From the NCBI GenBank assembly GCA_028285345.1, contig JANQPT010000061.1, forward strand, positions 62,001-126,000: a stretch of 64,000 nucleotides of DNA. The letters run 5' to 3'. Positions 34,113 to 43,241 of this stretch are shown here, piece after piece. This DNA is from Planctomycetales bacterium. GTDB lineage: Bacteria > Planctomycetota > Planctomycetia > Planctomycetales > Planctomycetaceae. Made by a program: the position numbers and the translations under genes. A model generated the notes under the pieces. It saw only the letters and a list, made by a program, of their open reading frames with translations. It did no database searches and was not told the origin of the DNA. Within the stretch, counting starts at the first letter, position 1; each line of letters opens with the position of its first letter.

Positions 34113-35480
34113 TTAGATCAACTCGCGAATCGGCTGGCCGTCGGGCAGGATCGGTGTCGGGCGGCCTGCGTGGTCCGGGAACTGGATGTCGAGCGGGACG
34201 CCCAAGTGCTTGTACCACGTGGCCAACAGGTCGTTGGGCGTGACCAACCGTCGGAGGACTTCGTCTCCCTTGTGATTGGTTTCGCCGACGGCTTGGCCCA
34301 TGGGCATGCCGCCGCCGGAAAGGAAGACGGACATCGTCCGGCCCCAATGTTCGCGTCCTGGCTGGCCTTTGAAGTTGCTCAAGCGGGGCGTGTGCGACAT
34401 CTCGCCCATGACGACCAGCAGCACGTCGTCCTGCAAACCGCGGGCATGAATGTCTTCAATCAGTGCCGAGACGACCTGATCGAGCACCGGCAGGCGGATT
34501 TTCATCTGCTCGAAGATATTCCACACTGACGCGTGATCGTCCCAGCTAAATGCCTTTTGGCCCGGCACGGTTGGGAAGTCGATCGAGACAATCCGCGACC
34601 CCGCTTCGACCAAACGGCGGGCCAATAGGCAGCGCTGTCCCACTGCGTGGCGACCGTAGCGGTCGCGGATGCGGGGATCCTCACTTCCGATATCGAACGC
34701 CTTGCGCGCCGCTTCGCCGGTGAGCATCGACACCGCTTTTTGTTGAAACTCATCGAGCGATTCCATCATGCCGGATGTATCGACGTCGCGACGGAATTGG
34801 TCGAACTCATTCAGCAACCCGAGCCGGCGCGAAAACTGCGGCCGGGTGATGTCTGATAGCGACGTGTTGGGGACCGAGAATTTGTCGGTGCTCGGATCGG
34901 CTGTGACCAAGAATGGATTTTGGGCCGATCCAAGATAAGCGCCCCCCTGATAGCGCATGCGGGGCATTGAGACCAACGGCGGCATGCCGTCGACGCGGCT
35001 GCCCAGCATTTTTCCCGCGACGGCAAACAGGTCGGGGTGGTCAGGTGCGTAAGGGGGCATCTCGACCGCTGCGCCGGGATAGCCGGTCATGAGGGTGTGT
35101 GTGCTATTCACATGCCCGGGGCTGTCGTGGCTGACGGAGCGTACCAGTGCGAATTGATCTCCCAGGGCGGCGATCCGGGGAAGGTGCTCGCTGATTTGCA
35201 GACCGGGGACGCTCGTGGCGATCGGATCAAATTCACCGCGAAATTCCGGCGGCGCGTTTGGCTTGAGGTCGAACGTCTCCATATGGCTCGGTCCGCCCCA
35301 AAGCCAGAGCAAGATCATCGACTTGGTACGGGCGGTGCGAGGCTGCTGTGCGGCGACGCTCTCTGTGCGCAACAGATCGACAAGTCCGAGCGTCGACCAG
35401 CCGACCAGACCCGCGCGCAGAAATGAGCGGCGGGGGATTGTGCCGATACAACGTGGGAGCGAAGAATGTTGCGAGGTCAT
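34113..35480 (-). CDS. DUF1501 protein with Tat signal
   Basis: This 455-residue protein begins with a twin-arginine-like leader (PRRSFLRAGLVGWSTLGLVDLL), so it is probably exported folded. DUF1501 signatures follow: SMILLWLWGGPSHMETFDLKP, VRSVSHDSPGHVNSTHTLMTG, WDDHASVWN and MGEMSHTPRLS. The family is related to the alkaline-phosphatase/sulfatase superfamily and is very numerous in planctomycetes, often paired with DUF1549/DUF1553 proteins; no such partner is beside it. Function unknown. Confidence 0.92.
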   Translation of the reverse strand: MTSQHSSLPRCIGTIPRRSFLRAGLVGWSTLGLVDLLRTESVAAQQPRTARTKSMILLWLWGGPSHMETFDLKPNAPPEFRGEFDPIATSVPGLQISEHLPRIAALGDQFALVRSVSHDSPGHVNSTHTLMTGYPGAAVEMPPYAPDHPDLFAVAGKMLGSRVDGMPPLVSMPRMRYQGGAYLGSAQNPFLVTADPSTDKFSVPNTSLSDITRPQFSRRLGLLNEFDQFRRDVDTSGMMESLDEFQQKAVSMLTGEAARKAFDIGSEDPRIRDRYGRHAVGQRCLLARRLVEAGSRIVSIDFPTVPGQKAFSWDDHASVWNIFEQMKIRLPVLDQVVSALIEDIHARGLQDDVLLVVMGEMSHTPRLSNFKGQPGREHWGRTMSVFLSGGGMPMGQAVGETNHKGDEVLRRLVTPNDLLATWYKHLGVPLDIQFPDHAGRPTPILPDGQPIRELI

Positions 35481-35647
35481 CTTAAATCGCGTGCGATTGA
35501 GACTTGCGGAGATTCTCGCTCCATCTTACCTGATTTCAGGAGCGACACCAGTCTGACTCGACTTCTCAGATGGATTGTGATCGTGTACAAGCTGGGTGAG
35601 TGCGAGGTCGCACACGGTGAAAATCGCCGGTCCACGAAAGGTCTAAG

Positions 35648-37060
35648 ATGTTGAAACCAGCCGTTTGCCTCCGCTTACTTGTCGGGGCGATTTTGTTTGT
35701 TGCCTGCAACGTCCGTCCGGAGTACGCCGCCGCCGCAGAGTCTTATCTGCTGGCGGAAGATTACACAAATCCTCGAGAGTTTTCCGTGACGCTGAAGCTC
35801 AAGGTCGACGGTCATACGAAGACTTCGGCCGGAAAGAACAAAGCGACGAAGATTCCCCTCGACGTTGAAGCGACGATGAAGTATCGCGAACGCCGGTTGC
35901 CGCCCGCCGGGCGCGATGCAGAGGCATTGCGGGGCGTCCGGTTTTACGAGTCGGCCCAAGCAGCGATCAAGGTGTCGCAACAAACCACCCTGCCCCGCCT
36001 GCGGCCGCAGAATCGGCTGATGGTCGCTGAGGGGCAGACCAGCGGCGTGCGGTTTTACAGCCCGGAACGCCCGCTCTATTTTGCGGAATTGGAACTGCTA
36101 AAGACGCCGGGCGATAGCCTCCTGGCACTGGCTCTGCTGCCGGGCCGCAAGGTCGAAGTGGGCGAAACATGGAAGCTGCCGCATTGGGCGGTTCAGCTCT
36201 TCGCTTCGGTTGAAGCCGTTGAAAAGGGTGAGATCACCTGCACCGCGGAGAGTCTCGACGAGTCATTGCTGACCGTGAAATTCGAAGGAGAAGTCGCGGG
36301 TGCGAACTTCGGTGCCTACACGAAGATCACGCTTTCGGGAGAGTTTCAGTTCGACGTGAAAGACCACTACTTGGCACATCTGGAATTGAGCCAAAAGGAA
36401 GAGGGAACGGTCGGTACGGTTTCACACGGACTCGAAGTCGATGCGAGCGTGGTCATGCAGCGGAACGTGATCGAAGGCCGGCCACGTTTGAGCGACAAGT
36501 CGCTTGCAGGCATCCCCTTGGAACCCAATCCGGCGAATCTACTGGTGGCCTTCGATTCCAAGGCATGGAATCTCCGCATGTTCCACGATCGGCTTTGGCA
36601 TCTGTTTAAACAAGAACGCAAATTTGCCGTGTTCCGTCTCGTGGAAAAAGGGGGATTCCTCGCCCAGTGCCATATCACTCCGCTGACGTCGGCGCAGCCG
36701 GGGGAACACATGCCCGAAGAGCAATTCATTAAGGAGTTGCAGCGCTCATTGGGTGAGCGGTTTCAGGGCTTGAATTCCGCCGAGCAGATCAAGGGAGACG
36801 CCGTGGGAGGAGACGGCGGCCTGTTCGTCTATCGCGTGGAGTCGTACGGAGAGAGCAACACCAAGAAGGCAATTTGGATTCACTATCTGGTTGCCGCCGA
36901 AGATGGACGACAAATTGCGGTGGTCTTTACCGTCGGGAAGACCGAGTTCGAAAAGTTCGCCAACCGCGATCTCGCTTTCGTTACGAGCATCGAGTTTTTG
37001 CCGGCCGAAAAGCCGACTCTCCAAGCAACAGAGGCGGCAGACGACGGTGTGAAGAAGTAG
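35648..37060 (+). CDS. Secreted protein of unknown function
   Basis: The product has 470 residues with a signal peptide (about 1-28, ending EYAAAAES). The mature protein is beta-rich in its middle part (FSVTLKLKVDGHTKTSAGKNK, EVAGANFGAYTKITLSGEF, DVKDHYLAHLELSQKEEG), and the C-terminal third has a mixed fold (WLFKQERKFAVFRLVEKGGF-like region, IAVVFTVGKTEFEKFA). I recognise no named domain. The repeated beta-sheet part resembles lipid- or polymer-binding shells in general shape only. Divergent from the DUF1501 gene; a 7-bp hairpin lies about 150 bp after the stop. Confidence 0.7.
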   Translation: MLKPAVCLRLLVGAILFVACNVRPEYAAAAESYLLAEDYTNPREFSVTLKLKVDGHTKTSAGKNKATKIPLDVEATMKYRERRLPPAGRDAEALRGVRFYESAQAAIKVSQQTTLPRLRPQNRLMVAEGQTSGVRFYSPERPLYFAELELLKTPGDSLLALALLPGRKVEVGETWKLPHWAVQLFASVEAVEKGEITCTAESLDESLLTVKFEGEVAGANFGAYTKITLSGEFQFDVKDHYLAHLELSQKEEGTVGTVSHGLEVDASVVMQRNVIEGRPRLSDKSLAGIPLEPNPANLLVAFDSKAWNLRMFHDRLWHLFKQERKFAVFRLVEKGGFLAQCHITPLTSAQPGEHMPEEQFIKELQRSLGERFQGLNSAEQIKGDAVGGDGGLFVYRVESYGESNTKKAIWIHYLVAAEDGRQIAVVFTVGKTEFEKFANRDLAFVTSIEFLPAEKPTLQATEAADDGVKK

Positions 37061-37208
37061 CCGGAATGCGTCGCTGCTGAATCGCCGCCCTGTCATCGTT
37101 GTCAACAAAGTGCCGAGGTGACCGCTATAGCCGCTACAATCTGCCAGCGGGACGTTGACAAAAAGCGACAACTTACGGTCATTGATAGTGGTAATGGGCT
37201 AAATTTGT

Positions 37209-37226
37209 GTGGGAGATCGCTCCCAC
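37209..37226. repeat. Perfect 7-bp hairpin GTGGGAG/CTCCCAC
   Basis: Seven paired bases enclose the tetraloop ATCG. There is no T-run after it. It stands just before repeat element copy 3 and may be part of a transcript end. Confidence 0.5.
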
Positions 37227-37234
37227 GATAATTG

Positions 37235-37310
37235 GTTTCAAAACCCTCTGACGCGCGTCGCAGCCGCCTATAGGTCTGTGTCTTGAACTGGCGCAACCAG
37301 GTTTTGAAAC
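37235..37310 (+). repeat. 76-bp inverted-repeat element, copy 3 (divergent)
   Basis: Arms are GTTTCAAAACC and GGTTTTGAAAC, with the same 76-bp overall length. The left part (CCTCTGACGCG) and the right part (GGCGCAACC) match other copies, but the middle 30 bp differ. It ends 45 bp before the GGDEF gene start. Confidence 0.85.
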
Positions 37311-37355
37311 TAGTTCTAACTAGTTCGGGCCTCAAACTGCTCTCTTCAAGACGTG

Positions 37356-38300
37356 ATGACCGCTTCTCTGATTACCGAGCTTTCCAACCTCGGCTCGGCC
37401 TTCTGGATCCTGGCCGCGATGGCCGTACTCATCAGTGCAGGATCGGGATTTGGGGCCGGTCTCTATTATGCTCGCTGGAACGACCGGCGCTCATTCCAGC
37501 GTGCGCGTGCCGGCATCGCGCAACTGTATCAGACCGTAATGTCCACCATCGAGACAGCGCAAGAAGTTTGCCTGTTGCTTGAAAAGTGTCCTGGCAAAAT
37601 CCTCAGGCCCGAGCAAACGGAGAACTTGATCGAGCGTCGCAACAGTCTGCTGGACACAATCGGACGGCTGATTCGGCGAGGTCGCCCCGATTGGGAGGAG
37701 AATCCCCAATCGGACGGCCAGAAAGACTCGGATGAAATAACTCCTCAGAAGCCGTTCGAGATTCAGTGGGTTACGGATCCGACTGACGAATCGACCGGAC
37801 TTCCGGGCAGAAAGGTGTTCGACGAAAACCTGTCAAATCTGGTTGAGGCGGCAAGCGACTCCGATTGTCAGAGCGGAGTTTTGCTTCTGAGAATAGATAA
37901 GTTTGAGGGGCTGCGCAAGCGGGTTGGTATGTCGGATGCCGAAAAGATCATCAAGAAGCTGACGAACGTCGTCTGCCGTTCTGTGAGAGATCAAGACCTC
38001 GTTTGCCGTTACTCACAGGATGCCCTGGCTGTTCTGCTGCCAGATGTCGATATCGAAACGGGTCAAACGATCTCCGGCGCCATCCGGGATTCGGTCCGCG
38101 CGTATCATTTCCGCGCGGAGGAGCATGGTCCGGAAATCTTTGTGACCGCCAGCTTCGGCTATTCCACATGCCGTCCGCACGATAACCCGGATTTGGTGGT
38201 CAATCGTGCCGCCGACGCGCTCTCCAAATCTCAGCAACGTGGCCGCAATCAGCTGCACACACACGACGGCCAAAGTCTTCGTCATTGCATGGCGAGCTGA
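37356..38300 (+). CDS. Membrane protein with degenerate GGDEF domain
   Basis: The product has 314 residues: one membrane span (about 15-38), a helical region (45-110), an acidic linker (110-140) and a GGDEF fold (145-300) that starts with STGLPGRKVFDENL. At the signature the sequence reads RYSQDALAVLLPD: SQDAL replaces GGDEF, so the Gly pair and the metal/catalytic Glu are gone and diguanylate cyclase activity is unlikely. It may bind nucleotide or act as a scaffold. The gene sits alone between two copies of the 76-bp repeat. Start at 37356 (ATG) just after a GTG alternative. Confidence 0.8.
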   Translation: MTASLITELSNLGSAFWILAAMAVLISAGSGFGAGLYYARWNDRRSFQRARAGIAQLYQTVMSTIETAQEVCLLLEKCPGKILRPEQTENLIERRNSLLDTIGRLIRRGRPDWEENPQSDGQKDSDEITPQKPFEIQWVTDPTDESTGLPGRKVFDENLSNLVEAASDSDCQSGVLLLRIDKFEGLRKRVGMSDAEKIIKKLTNVVCRSVRDQDLVCRYSQDALAVLLPDVDIETGQTISGAIRDSVRAYHFRAEEHGPEIFVTASFGYSTCRPHDNPDLVVNRAADALSKSQQRGRNQLHTHDGQSLRHCMAS

Positions 38301-38652
38301 GCGAACTGCCGGACTCGACAAGTGGTTTCAAAACCGTCAGACGCATCGCACCGGCACTTGTCTGTGAATATCTCAAACAGGCGCAACCGGGTTTAGAAAC
38401 TGGTTTCAGGGTTTTGCTAAGGCTTCGCCGTAGCGATGTGAGTCGAACGGGCGAAAAAGCTTCCAACGTCAGGCGACGGTGCAGCGTAAGGTATTGTCGG
38501 AGACGCAATTGCGGCGGGAACCCAATTTTCCGGCCGGCAACTGCGTCTTGTCACATCTTGAGAAATCGAATAGGATCAAGATGTTAGTCGTTTGTCTCTA
38601 AAGGGTTCCGAACCCAATTCTGCGTTGACACCCCAAAACTTGAGAATCGTCT
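38301..38652. other. Gene-free stretch between GGDEF and tail-specific protease genes
   Basis: The left half is repeat element copy 4. The right 250 bp contain no frame worth calling and no clear promoter, although the protease gene probably starts its transcript here. Confidence 0.4.
38325..38400 (+). repeat. 76-bp inverted-repeat element, copy 4
   Basis: Arms GTTTCAAAACC (38325-38335) and GGTTTAGAAAC (38390-38400), with one mismatch. The centre (GTCAGACGCATCGCACCGGC and TCTCAAACAGGCGCAACCGG) matches copies 1, 2 and 5. Unlike the others it is 252 bp from the next start codon. Confidence 0.88.
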
Positions 38653-40794
38653 ATGAAACTGCATATGCCTCCACGCACGTTCATCAAGATGTCGATGTTG
38701 GTCGCGGTGTTAGTGGCGACAGCCTACGGAGCGACACAACTCTCTGCCCCGCCGAAAGGCGACGCGCGCGTGGCGAAAGCGGTGGCACGCCTGATGGAGG
38801 AGTCGCATATCAGCCATCACAAGATTGATGATGGAATCGCGAAGAAGTTCTTGGAGCGGTATCTGAAAGAACTGGATCCCCGCAAGTTGTACCTCACGAA
38901 AGCGGATGTCGAATTACTGCGAACCAAGTCAACTCAACTGGACGACTTGATCAAGGCAGGAGATGTCGCCTTCGCGTTTCAGACGTATCAGCTTTATGCG
39001 AAGCGGTTGAATGAGCGGATTGCCAAAGTTCAGCAGTTGATTGATCAAGAGCATGATTTCACGGTTGACGAAGATATGGTCGTTGACTTCAAAGACCTTG
39101 ACTGGTCGACGCCGGAAGAGCTTGACGACCGCTGGAGAAAACAAATTAAGTACGATTTGCTCGTACTGAAGCTCGGCGACTCGCAGAGTGAATCCGTCGA
39201 AGACGGCCTGGATTTGCCGAAGTCTAAGAAGGATGAAGAGAAGCCGGCGAAGACATTGGCGGATGCCAAGAAACGCCTTCATAAGCGATATGCCAATATC
39301 GCCACGATGACCGACCAGATGGAACCGGACCAGGTTCTGGAAATGTATCTGACGGCCCTAACTACCACGTTTGATCCGCACTCCAGCTATATGTCGCTGT
39401 CGACGCTGGAGGAGTTTCAAATCGCGATGAAGCTCAAGCTGCAAGGGATCGGAGCGGCGCTGCGTGTGACCGACGGATATACCGTGGTCGCGGAAATCGT
39501 TCCCGGAGGCGCGGCTGATGCCGACGGGCGGCTCAAAGAGGGCGACAAGATTATCGGCGTGGGCCAAGGTGAAGAGGGCGAGATTGTCGACGTTGTCGAA
39601 ATGAAGCTCTCCAAGGTGGTCAAACTGATTCGTGGACCCAAAGGGACGGTCGTTCGCCTGCAAGTGAAAACAGCGGAAGACAGTTCGATCCATATTTACG
39701 ACCTTACACGGCAAGTGATCGAGCTGAAGTCGTCGCGCGTGCGGGGCGAGATTATCGATTCGGGAGAGCGGATTGACGGCCGCCGAAAGAAAATCGGCGT
39801 GATCAACATTCCGTCGTTTTACCGTGATTTCGACGGCGCACAAAACGGGACGGCGAATTTCTCGAGCACGGTGGCGGACGTGAAGAAGGTGTTAAGCGAT
39901 TTCTTCAATCAAGGGGGCGTCGACGCAATTGTCGTTGATTTGCGCAACAACGGAGGCGGTGCCCTTGTCGAAGCGATCGAGGTATCAGGACTGTTTATCG
40001 ATTACGGACCGGTCGTCCAAGTGAAATCGGGGCGTGGTCAAGTCGAGAAATACGAAGACGAGGAGCCGGGTGTCGTGTATAGCGGTCCCCTGGTCGTTCT
40101 GACGAACCGGCTGTCAGCCTCCGCCTCTGAGATTTTTGCGGGCGTGATTAAAGATTACCATAGAGGCGTAATTATCGGCGACTCGACGACTCACGGCAAA
40201 GGGACTGTGCAGAGCGTGCGTCCTGTGAGCACCGAGCCGTTTCGCCTGAAGAATCCCGATCCGACCGACGGCGCCTTGAAGGTCACGATCCAGAAGTTCT
40301 ACCGTGTCAATGGCGACAGTACGCAAAACCGCGGTGTAAATGCCGACGTCGTGTTGCCCTCGCTGATCGATCACTTCGACATTGGCGAGTCGTTCTTGGA
40401 TAACGCACTGGAATTCGACCGCGTCGAGGCTGCGGACTATACGACAACGTCGGCAGTCACGCCGGAAATTCTGTCGACGCTGCGGGAACGCAGCAAGAAG
40501 CGGGTTGCCGCCGACGAAGAGTTTCAACGTGATCAGCGTGAAATCGAGCGGTACCGCAAACGTAAGGATCGCAAGACGGTGACCCTCAACGAGGCCAAGA
40601 TGCGGAAGGAACGCGAGGAAGGCAAGGCTGATGCCGAGGCACGGAAGAAGAAAGAGGGCGATTCGAAAAAGGACTCGTCACGCTACGGCAAAAAGGAGAT
40701 CTTCCCGGACAAGCACTACAATCGAGAAGTGCTGTCAGTAACCTTGGACTACATCGACTTGCTCCTTAAGAATCGGACGGCAAAAGTCCAATAA
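38653..40794 (+). CDS. prc: Tail-specific (C-terminal processing) protease
   Basis: The product has 713 residues with an N-terminal signal/anchor (about 12-30), the Prc N-terminal helical domain with DPHSSYMSLSTLEEF, a PDZ domain (about 255-345, VVAEIVPGGAADADGRLKEGDKIIGV) and the S41 protease domain. The Ser/Lys dyad is seen in NRLSASASEIFA (residues 488-492) and STTHGKGTVQ (Lys516). A charged C-terminal region (600-713) matches the DUF3340-type tail of Prc. It acts in the periplasm on unstructured C-termini. A strong intrinsic terminator follows 35 bp after the stop. Confidence 0.93.
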   Translation: MKLHMPPRTFIKMSMLVAVLVATAYGATQLSAPPKGDARVAKAVARLMEESHISHHKIDDGIAKKFLERYLKELDPRKLYLTKADVELLRTKSTQLDDLIKAGDVAFAFQTYQLYAKRLNERIAKVQQLIDQEHDFTVDEDMVVDFKDLDWSTPEELDDRWRKQIKYDLLVLKLGDSQSESVEDGLDLPKSKKDEEKPAKTLADAKKRLHKRYANIATMTDQMEPDQVLEMYLTALTTTFDPHSSYMSLSTLEEFQIAMKLKLQGIGAALRVTDGYTVVAEIVPGGAADADGRLKEGDKIIGVGQGEEGEIVDVVEMKLSKVVKLIRGPKGTVVRLQVKTAEDSSIHIYDLTRQVIELKSSRVRGEIIDSGERIDGRRKKIGVINIPSFYRDFDGAQNGTANFSSTVADVKKVLSDFFNQGGVDAIVVDLRNNGGGALVEAIEVSGLFIDYGPVVQVKSGRGQVEKYEDEEPGVVYSGPLVVLTNRLSASASEIFAGVIKDYHRGVIIGDSTTHGKGTVQSVRPVSTEPFRLKNPDPTDGALKVTIQKFYRVNGDSTQNRGVNADVVLPSLIDHFDIGESFLDNALEFDRVEAADYTTTSAVTPEILSTLRERSKKRVAADEEFQRDQREIERYRKRKDRKTVTLNEAKMRKEREEGKADAEARKKKEGDSKKDSSRYGKKEIFPDKHYNREVLSVTLDYIDLLLKNRTAKVQ

Positions 40795-40828
40795 GTCGAC
40801 TGAGCCGATCAGTCGGACATCGATTAGC

Positions 40829-40866
40829 AAAGGGACCGTGTCGTGATTCGACCGGTCCCTTTTTTT
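40829..40866 (+). terminator. Intrinsic terminator after the protease gene
   Basis: Stem AAAGGGACCG (40829-40838) with CGGTCCCTTT (40853-40862), loop of 14 bases, then a T-run continuing to 40866. Confidence 0.85.
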
Positions 40867-40960
40867 GGTGCATCGCCGCTGGGAGTTCCGCCGCGGCCGA
40901 ACAACGTGTCTGAAGCAGCCGTAACTCGACGCGACAAGGGGCAGTGTCTAAGATACGGGC

Positions 40961-41980
40961 ATGATTGCGATCGAAGCCGACAAATTGACGAAAATCTACC
41001 GCGTTTACCGCAAACGTGAGGGATTGTTTGCCTCTGTGGCAGGACTGTTTCACCGGGAGTTTAAGGAAGTCCATGCGGTCCAAGAGGTGAGTTTCCGCAT
41101 CGATCAAGGCGAGATGGTTGCGTTTCTCGGCCCAAACGGCGCGGGAAAAACGACCACGTTGAAACTGCTTTCCGGGCTCATCTTTCCGACTGCCGGATCG
41201 GCGACCGTGTTGGGGCACATTCCCTGGGAGCGCGAGGACTCGTACCGCCGCCGATTCTCGTTGGTCATGGGGCAGAAGAATCAGCTCTGGTGGGATCTGC
41301 CCGCGCAAGAGTCGTTTCAGCTGCATAAAGAAATCTACCGCATCGATCCCGCCGACTTTCGACGCCGCGTGGATGAATTGACCGATTTGCTACAGGTACG
41401 CGATCTCGTCGGGCAGCCGGTGCGGGAATTGTCGTTGGGCGAGCGGATGCGGATGGAACTCATTGCCGCGTTACTGCACCGTCCGGACGTACTACTGTTG
41501 GACGAGCCGACGATTGGGTTGGACGTCATCTCGCAGCGACGTGTTCAGGATTTCTTGAGGTATTATCAGGGGCAACAGAAACTGACCGTGCTGTTGACCA
41601 GCCACTATATGAAAGACGTCGAAGCACTCTGCAAGCGGGCCGTGATCATCAATGAGGGCGAGATCAAACATGACGGGCCGCTGGAAGAAATTGTCGATCG
41701 CTTCAGCACGCACAAGGTGGTCGAACTGCAATTTGCCCAGGCGGAGATTCCTGCGGATTTGGCGGATTTTGGAGAAGTGTTCGACGAGAAGCCGCCCCGC
41801 GTGAAGTTAAAAGTGCTCCGAGCCCAGGTGCCGGAGGTTCTATCCGCATTGCTCTCGCGCTACGCGATTGAGGACGTCAGCGTCAGCGACCGACCTTTGG
41901 AAGAAGTGATTGCCGAAATGTTTGTGGCCACGAAAGACGCGGAAACTGAGATGTCGGGGACTGTCGGCAGCGTGCCGTGA
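40961..41980 (+). CDS. ABC-2 transporter ATP-binding protein
   Basis: This 339-residue ATPase has Walker A GPNGAGKTT, Q-loop region VMGQKNQLWWDL, signature LSLGERMRMEL (LSGGQ variant), Walker B VLLLDEPT and the switch His in LLTSHYMKD. The pattern with an N-terminal extension (KIYRVYRKREG) and a C-terminal domain of about 90 residues fits the COG4586 group of ABC-2 exporters. The permease gene is 93 bp downstream on the same strand. Substrate unknown. Confidence 0.93.
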   Translation: MIAIEADKLTKIYRVYRKREGLFASVAGLFHREFKEVHAVQEVSFRIDQGEMVAFLGPNGAGKTTTLKLLSGLIFPTAGSATVLGHIPWEREDSYRRRFSLVMGQKNQLWWDLPAQESFQLHKEIYRIDPADFRRRVDELTDLLQVRDLVGQPVRELSLGERMRMELIAALLHRPDVLLLDEPTIGLDVISQRRVQDFLRYYQGQQKLTVLLTSHYMKDVEALCKRAVIINEGEIKHDGPLEEIVDRFSTHKVVELQFAQAEIPADLADFGEVFDEKPPRVKLKVLRAQVPEVLSALLSRYAIEDVSVSDRPLEEVIAEMFVATKDAETEMSGTVGSVP

Positions 41981-42073
41981 AAGGGAATCATGGCCGCTAC
42001 GTGTCGGCAAGTTCGTTTTCGTGGTGTTCAGGGGCTGATTGACTGTACGTTGTTGTTCTAAGAGCCGAGACCA

Positions 42074-42898
42074 ATGCTTGCACGGCTTCGCGTCAATTGG
42101 GTCATCCTCAGAACCTGCCTTGAGGAACGTCTGGTTTATCGGGCGGATTTCGCCTTCGCGACATTTGTCCGCTTCCTGCCGATCGTGACGCAGATATTTC
42201 TGTGGGGTGCGATCTTCGCCGTGCATTCGGATCATCCGCACCAGTCGATCAACAACTACAGCTACGAGGACATGATCGCGTATTACCTGTTAGCGATGAT
42301 TGGTCGGGCGTTTTCCAGCATGCCCGGGCTGGCGACCGGAGTCGCCCGCGACGTTCGCGAGGGGACGATTAAGAAGTTTTTGATTCAGCCGGTCGACTTT
42401 TTGGGCTATCTGTTTTGGCATCGTGTCGCACACAAGCTTGTCTACTACATCGTGGCGATCGGGCCGTTTGTGCTGGTGTTCTTTCTGTGCCGTGGCTACT
42501 TTCCCGGGTGGCCCGACGGCCCCACTGTGGCGGCGTTTCTAATATCGTTGCCGGCGGCGTTTTTGATCGGGTTTTTGATCGAGAGCATGATTGGACTGAT
42601 CTCGTTTTGGTTCTTGGAGGTCAGTTCGCTGATATTTGTGTATATGATGCTGAATTACTTCCTGTCCGGACACATGATTCCGCTGGACTGGTTTCCGGAG
42701 CCGCTGAATCAGATCGTGCTCTACCTGCCGTTTAAGTACTTGGCGTATTTCCCGGCGTCAGTGATGCTGGGTCGCTACTCTCACGCGGAGTTGATTGTGG
42801 AATTGACTGCGGCGGCCGGTTGGATCGTGATTCTTCTGGCGGCCAATCGGTTCATGTTCGCACGCGGCGTGCGGCACTATGGCGCGTTCGGCGGGTGA
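42074..42898 (+). CDS. ABC-2 family permease
   Basis: This 274-residue protein has six membrane spans. RADFAFATFVRFLPIVTQIFLW and YSYEDMIAYYLLAMIGRAFS at the N-terminus and GTIKKFLIQPVDFLGY in the first cytosolic loop are typical of the COG4587 type permease that works with COG4586 ATPases. These systems usually have two different permease genes; only one is here, so the pump may be a homodimer or the second may lie elsewhere. Exports an unknown substrate across the inner membrane. Confidence 0.85.
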   Translation: MLARLRVNWVILRTCLEERLVYRADFAFATFVRFLPIVTQIFLWGAIFAVHSDHPHQSINNYSYEDMIAYYLLAMIGRAFSSMPGLATGVARDVREGTIKKFLIQPVDFLGYLFWHRVAHKLVYYIVAIGPFVLVFFLCRGYFPGWPDGPTVAAFLISLPAAFLIGFLIESMIGLISFWFLEVSSLIFVYMMLNYFLSGHMIPLDWFPEPLNQIVLYLPFKYLAYFPASVMLGRYSHAELIVELTAAAGWIVILLAANRFMFARGVRHYGAFGG

Positions 42899-43241
42899 TC
42901 CGCACGGTTTTTGCATCTCGTGGTACAACCACACTGAATTGACAGGTCCCTGAGGTGGCTCGCACGCTCGTTGGCGTGCTCATCTATGATTCCTCAACCC
43001 GTCAATTCAAGTTCGACGATGCACTCATCTGCGAACCGAATTCCAAGAAAAGTGTCCCCGTGGTACTTCCTAAACCGAAAGCCGGATTCTAAGATGGAGT
43101 GAGCCGATCCGCTGCTGACTCCTGGAGAGGCGATACGTCTTCCAGGATCGGTTCCCGCCTTGGGTGGACGATCCACCGCTGCCTGATCACGGATTTGAAT
43201 CAGTTAACCTGAGTTTTCGGCGTCAAGAGTGCGCCATCCCG
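42899..43241. other. Gene-free structured stretch before the MFS gene
   Basis: No coding frame is supported. It holds a nested inverted repeat at 42935-43009 and a second hairpin at 43121-43146 (CCTGGA/TCCAGG, with CCGAT/ATCGG outside it). Neither is followed by a T-run. The stretch could be a transcript end for the ABC operon plus the leader of the MFS gene. Confidence 0.45.
42935..43009. repeat. Nested inverted repeat (three co-axial stems)
   Basis: Outer arms TGAATTGAC (42935-42943) and GTCAATTCA (43001-43009), middle arms TGAGG (42951-42955) and CCTCA (42992-42996), inner arms GCACGC (42962-42967) and GCGTGC (42974-42979). All three pair in the same nested order, giving one long imperfect hairpin of 75 bases. 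Confidence 0.55.

Noticed and set aside
33827..34347. Minus-strand and plus-strand frames across the 33.7-34.3 kb stretch
   Set aside because: They are short, partly antisense to DUF1501 and without protein-like features.
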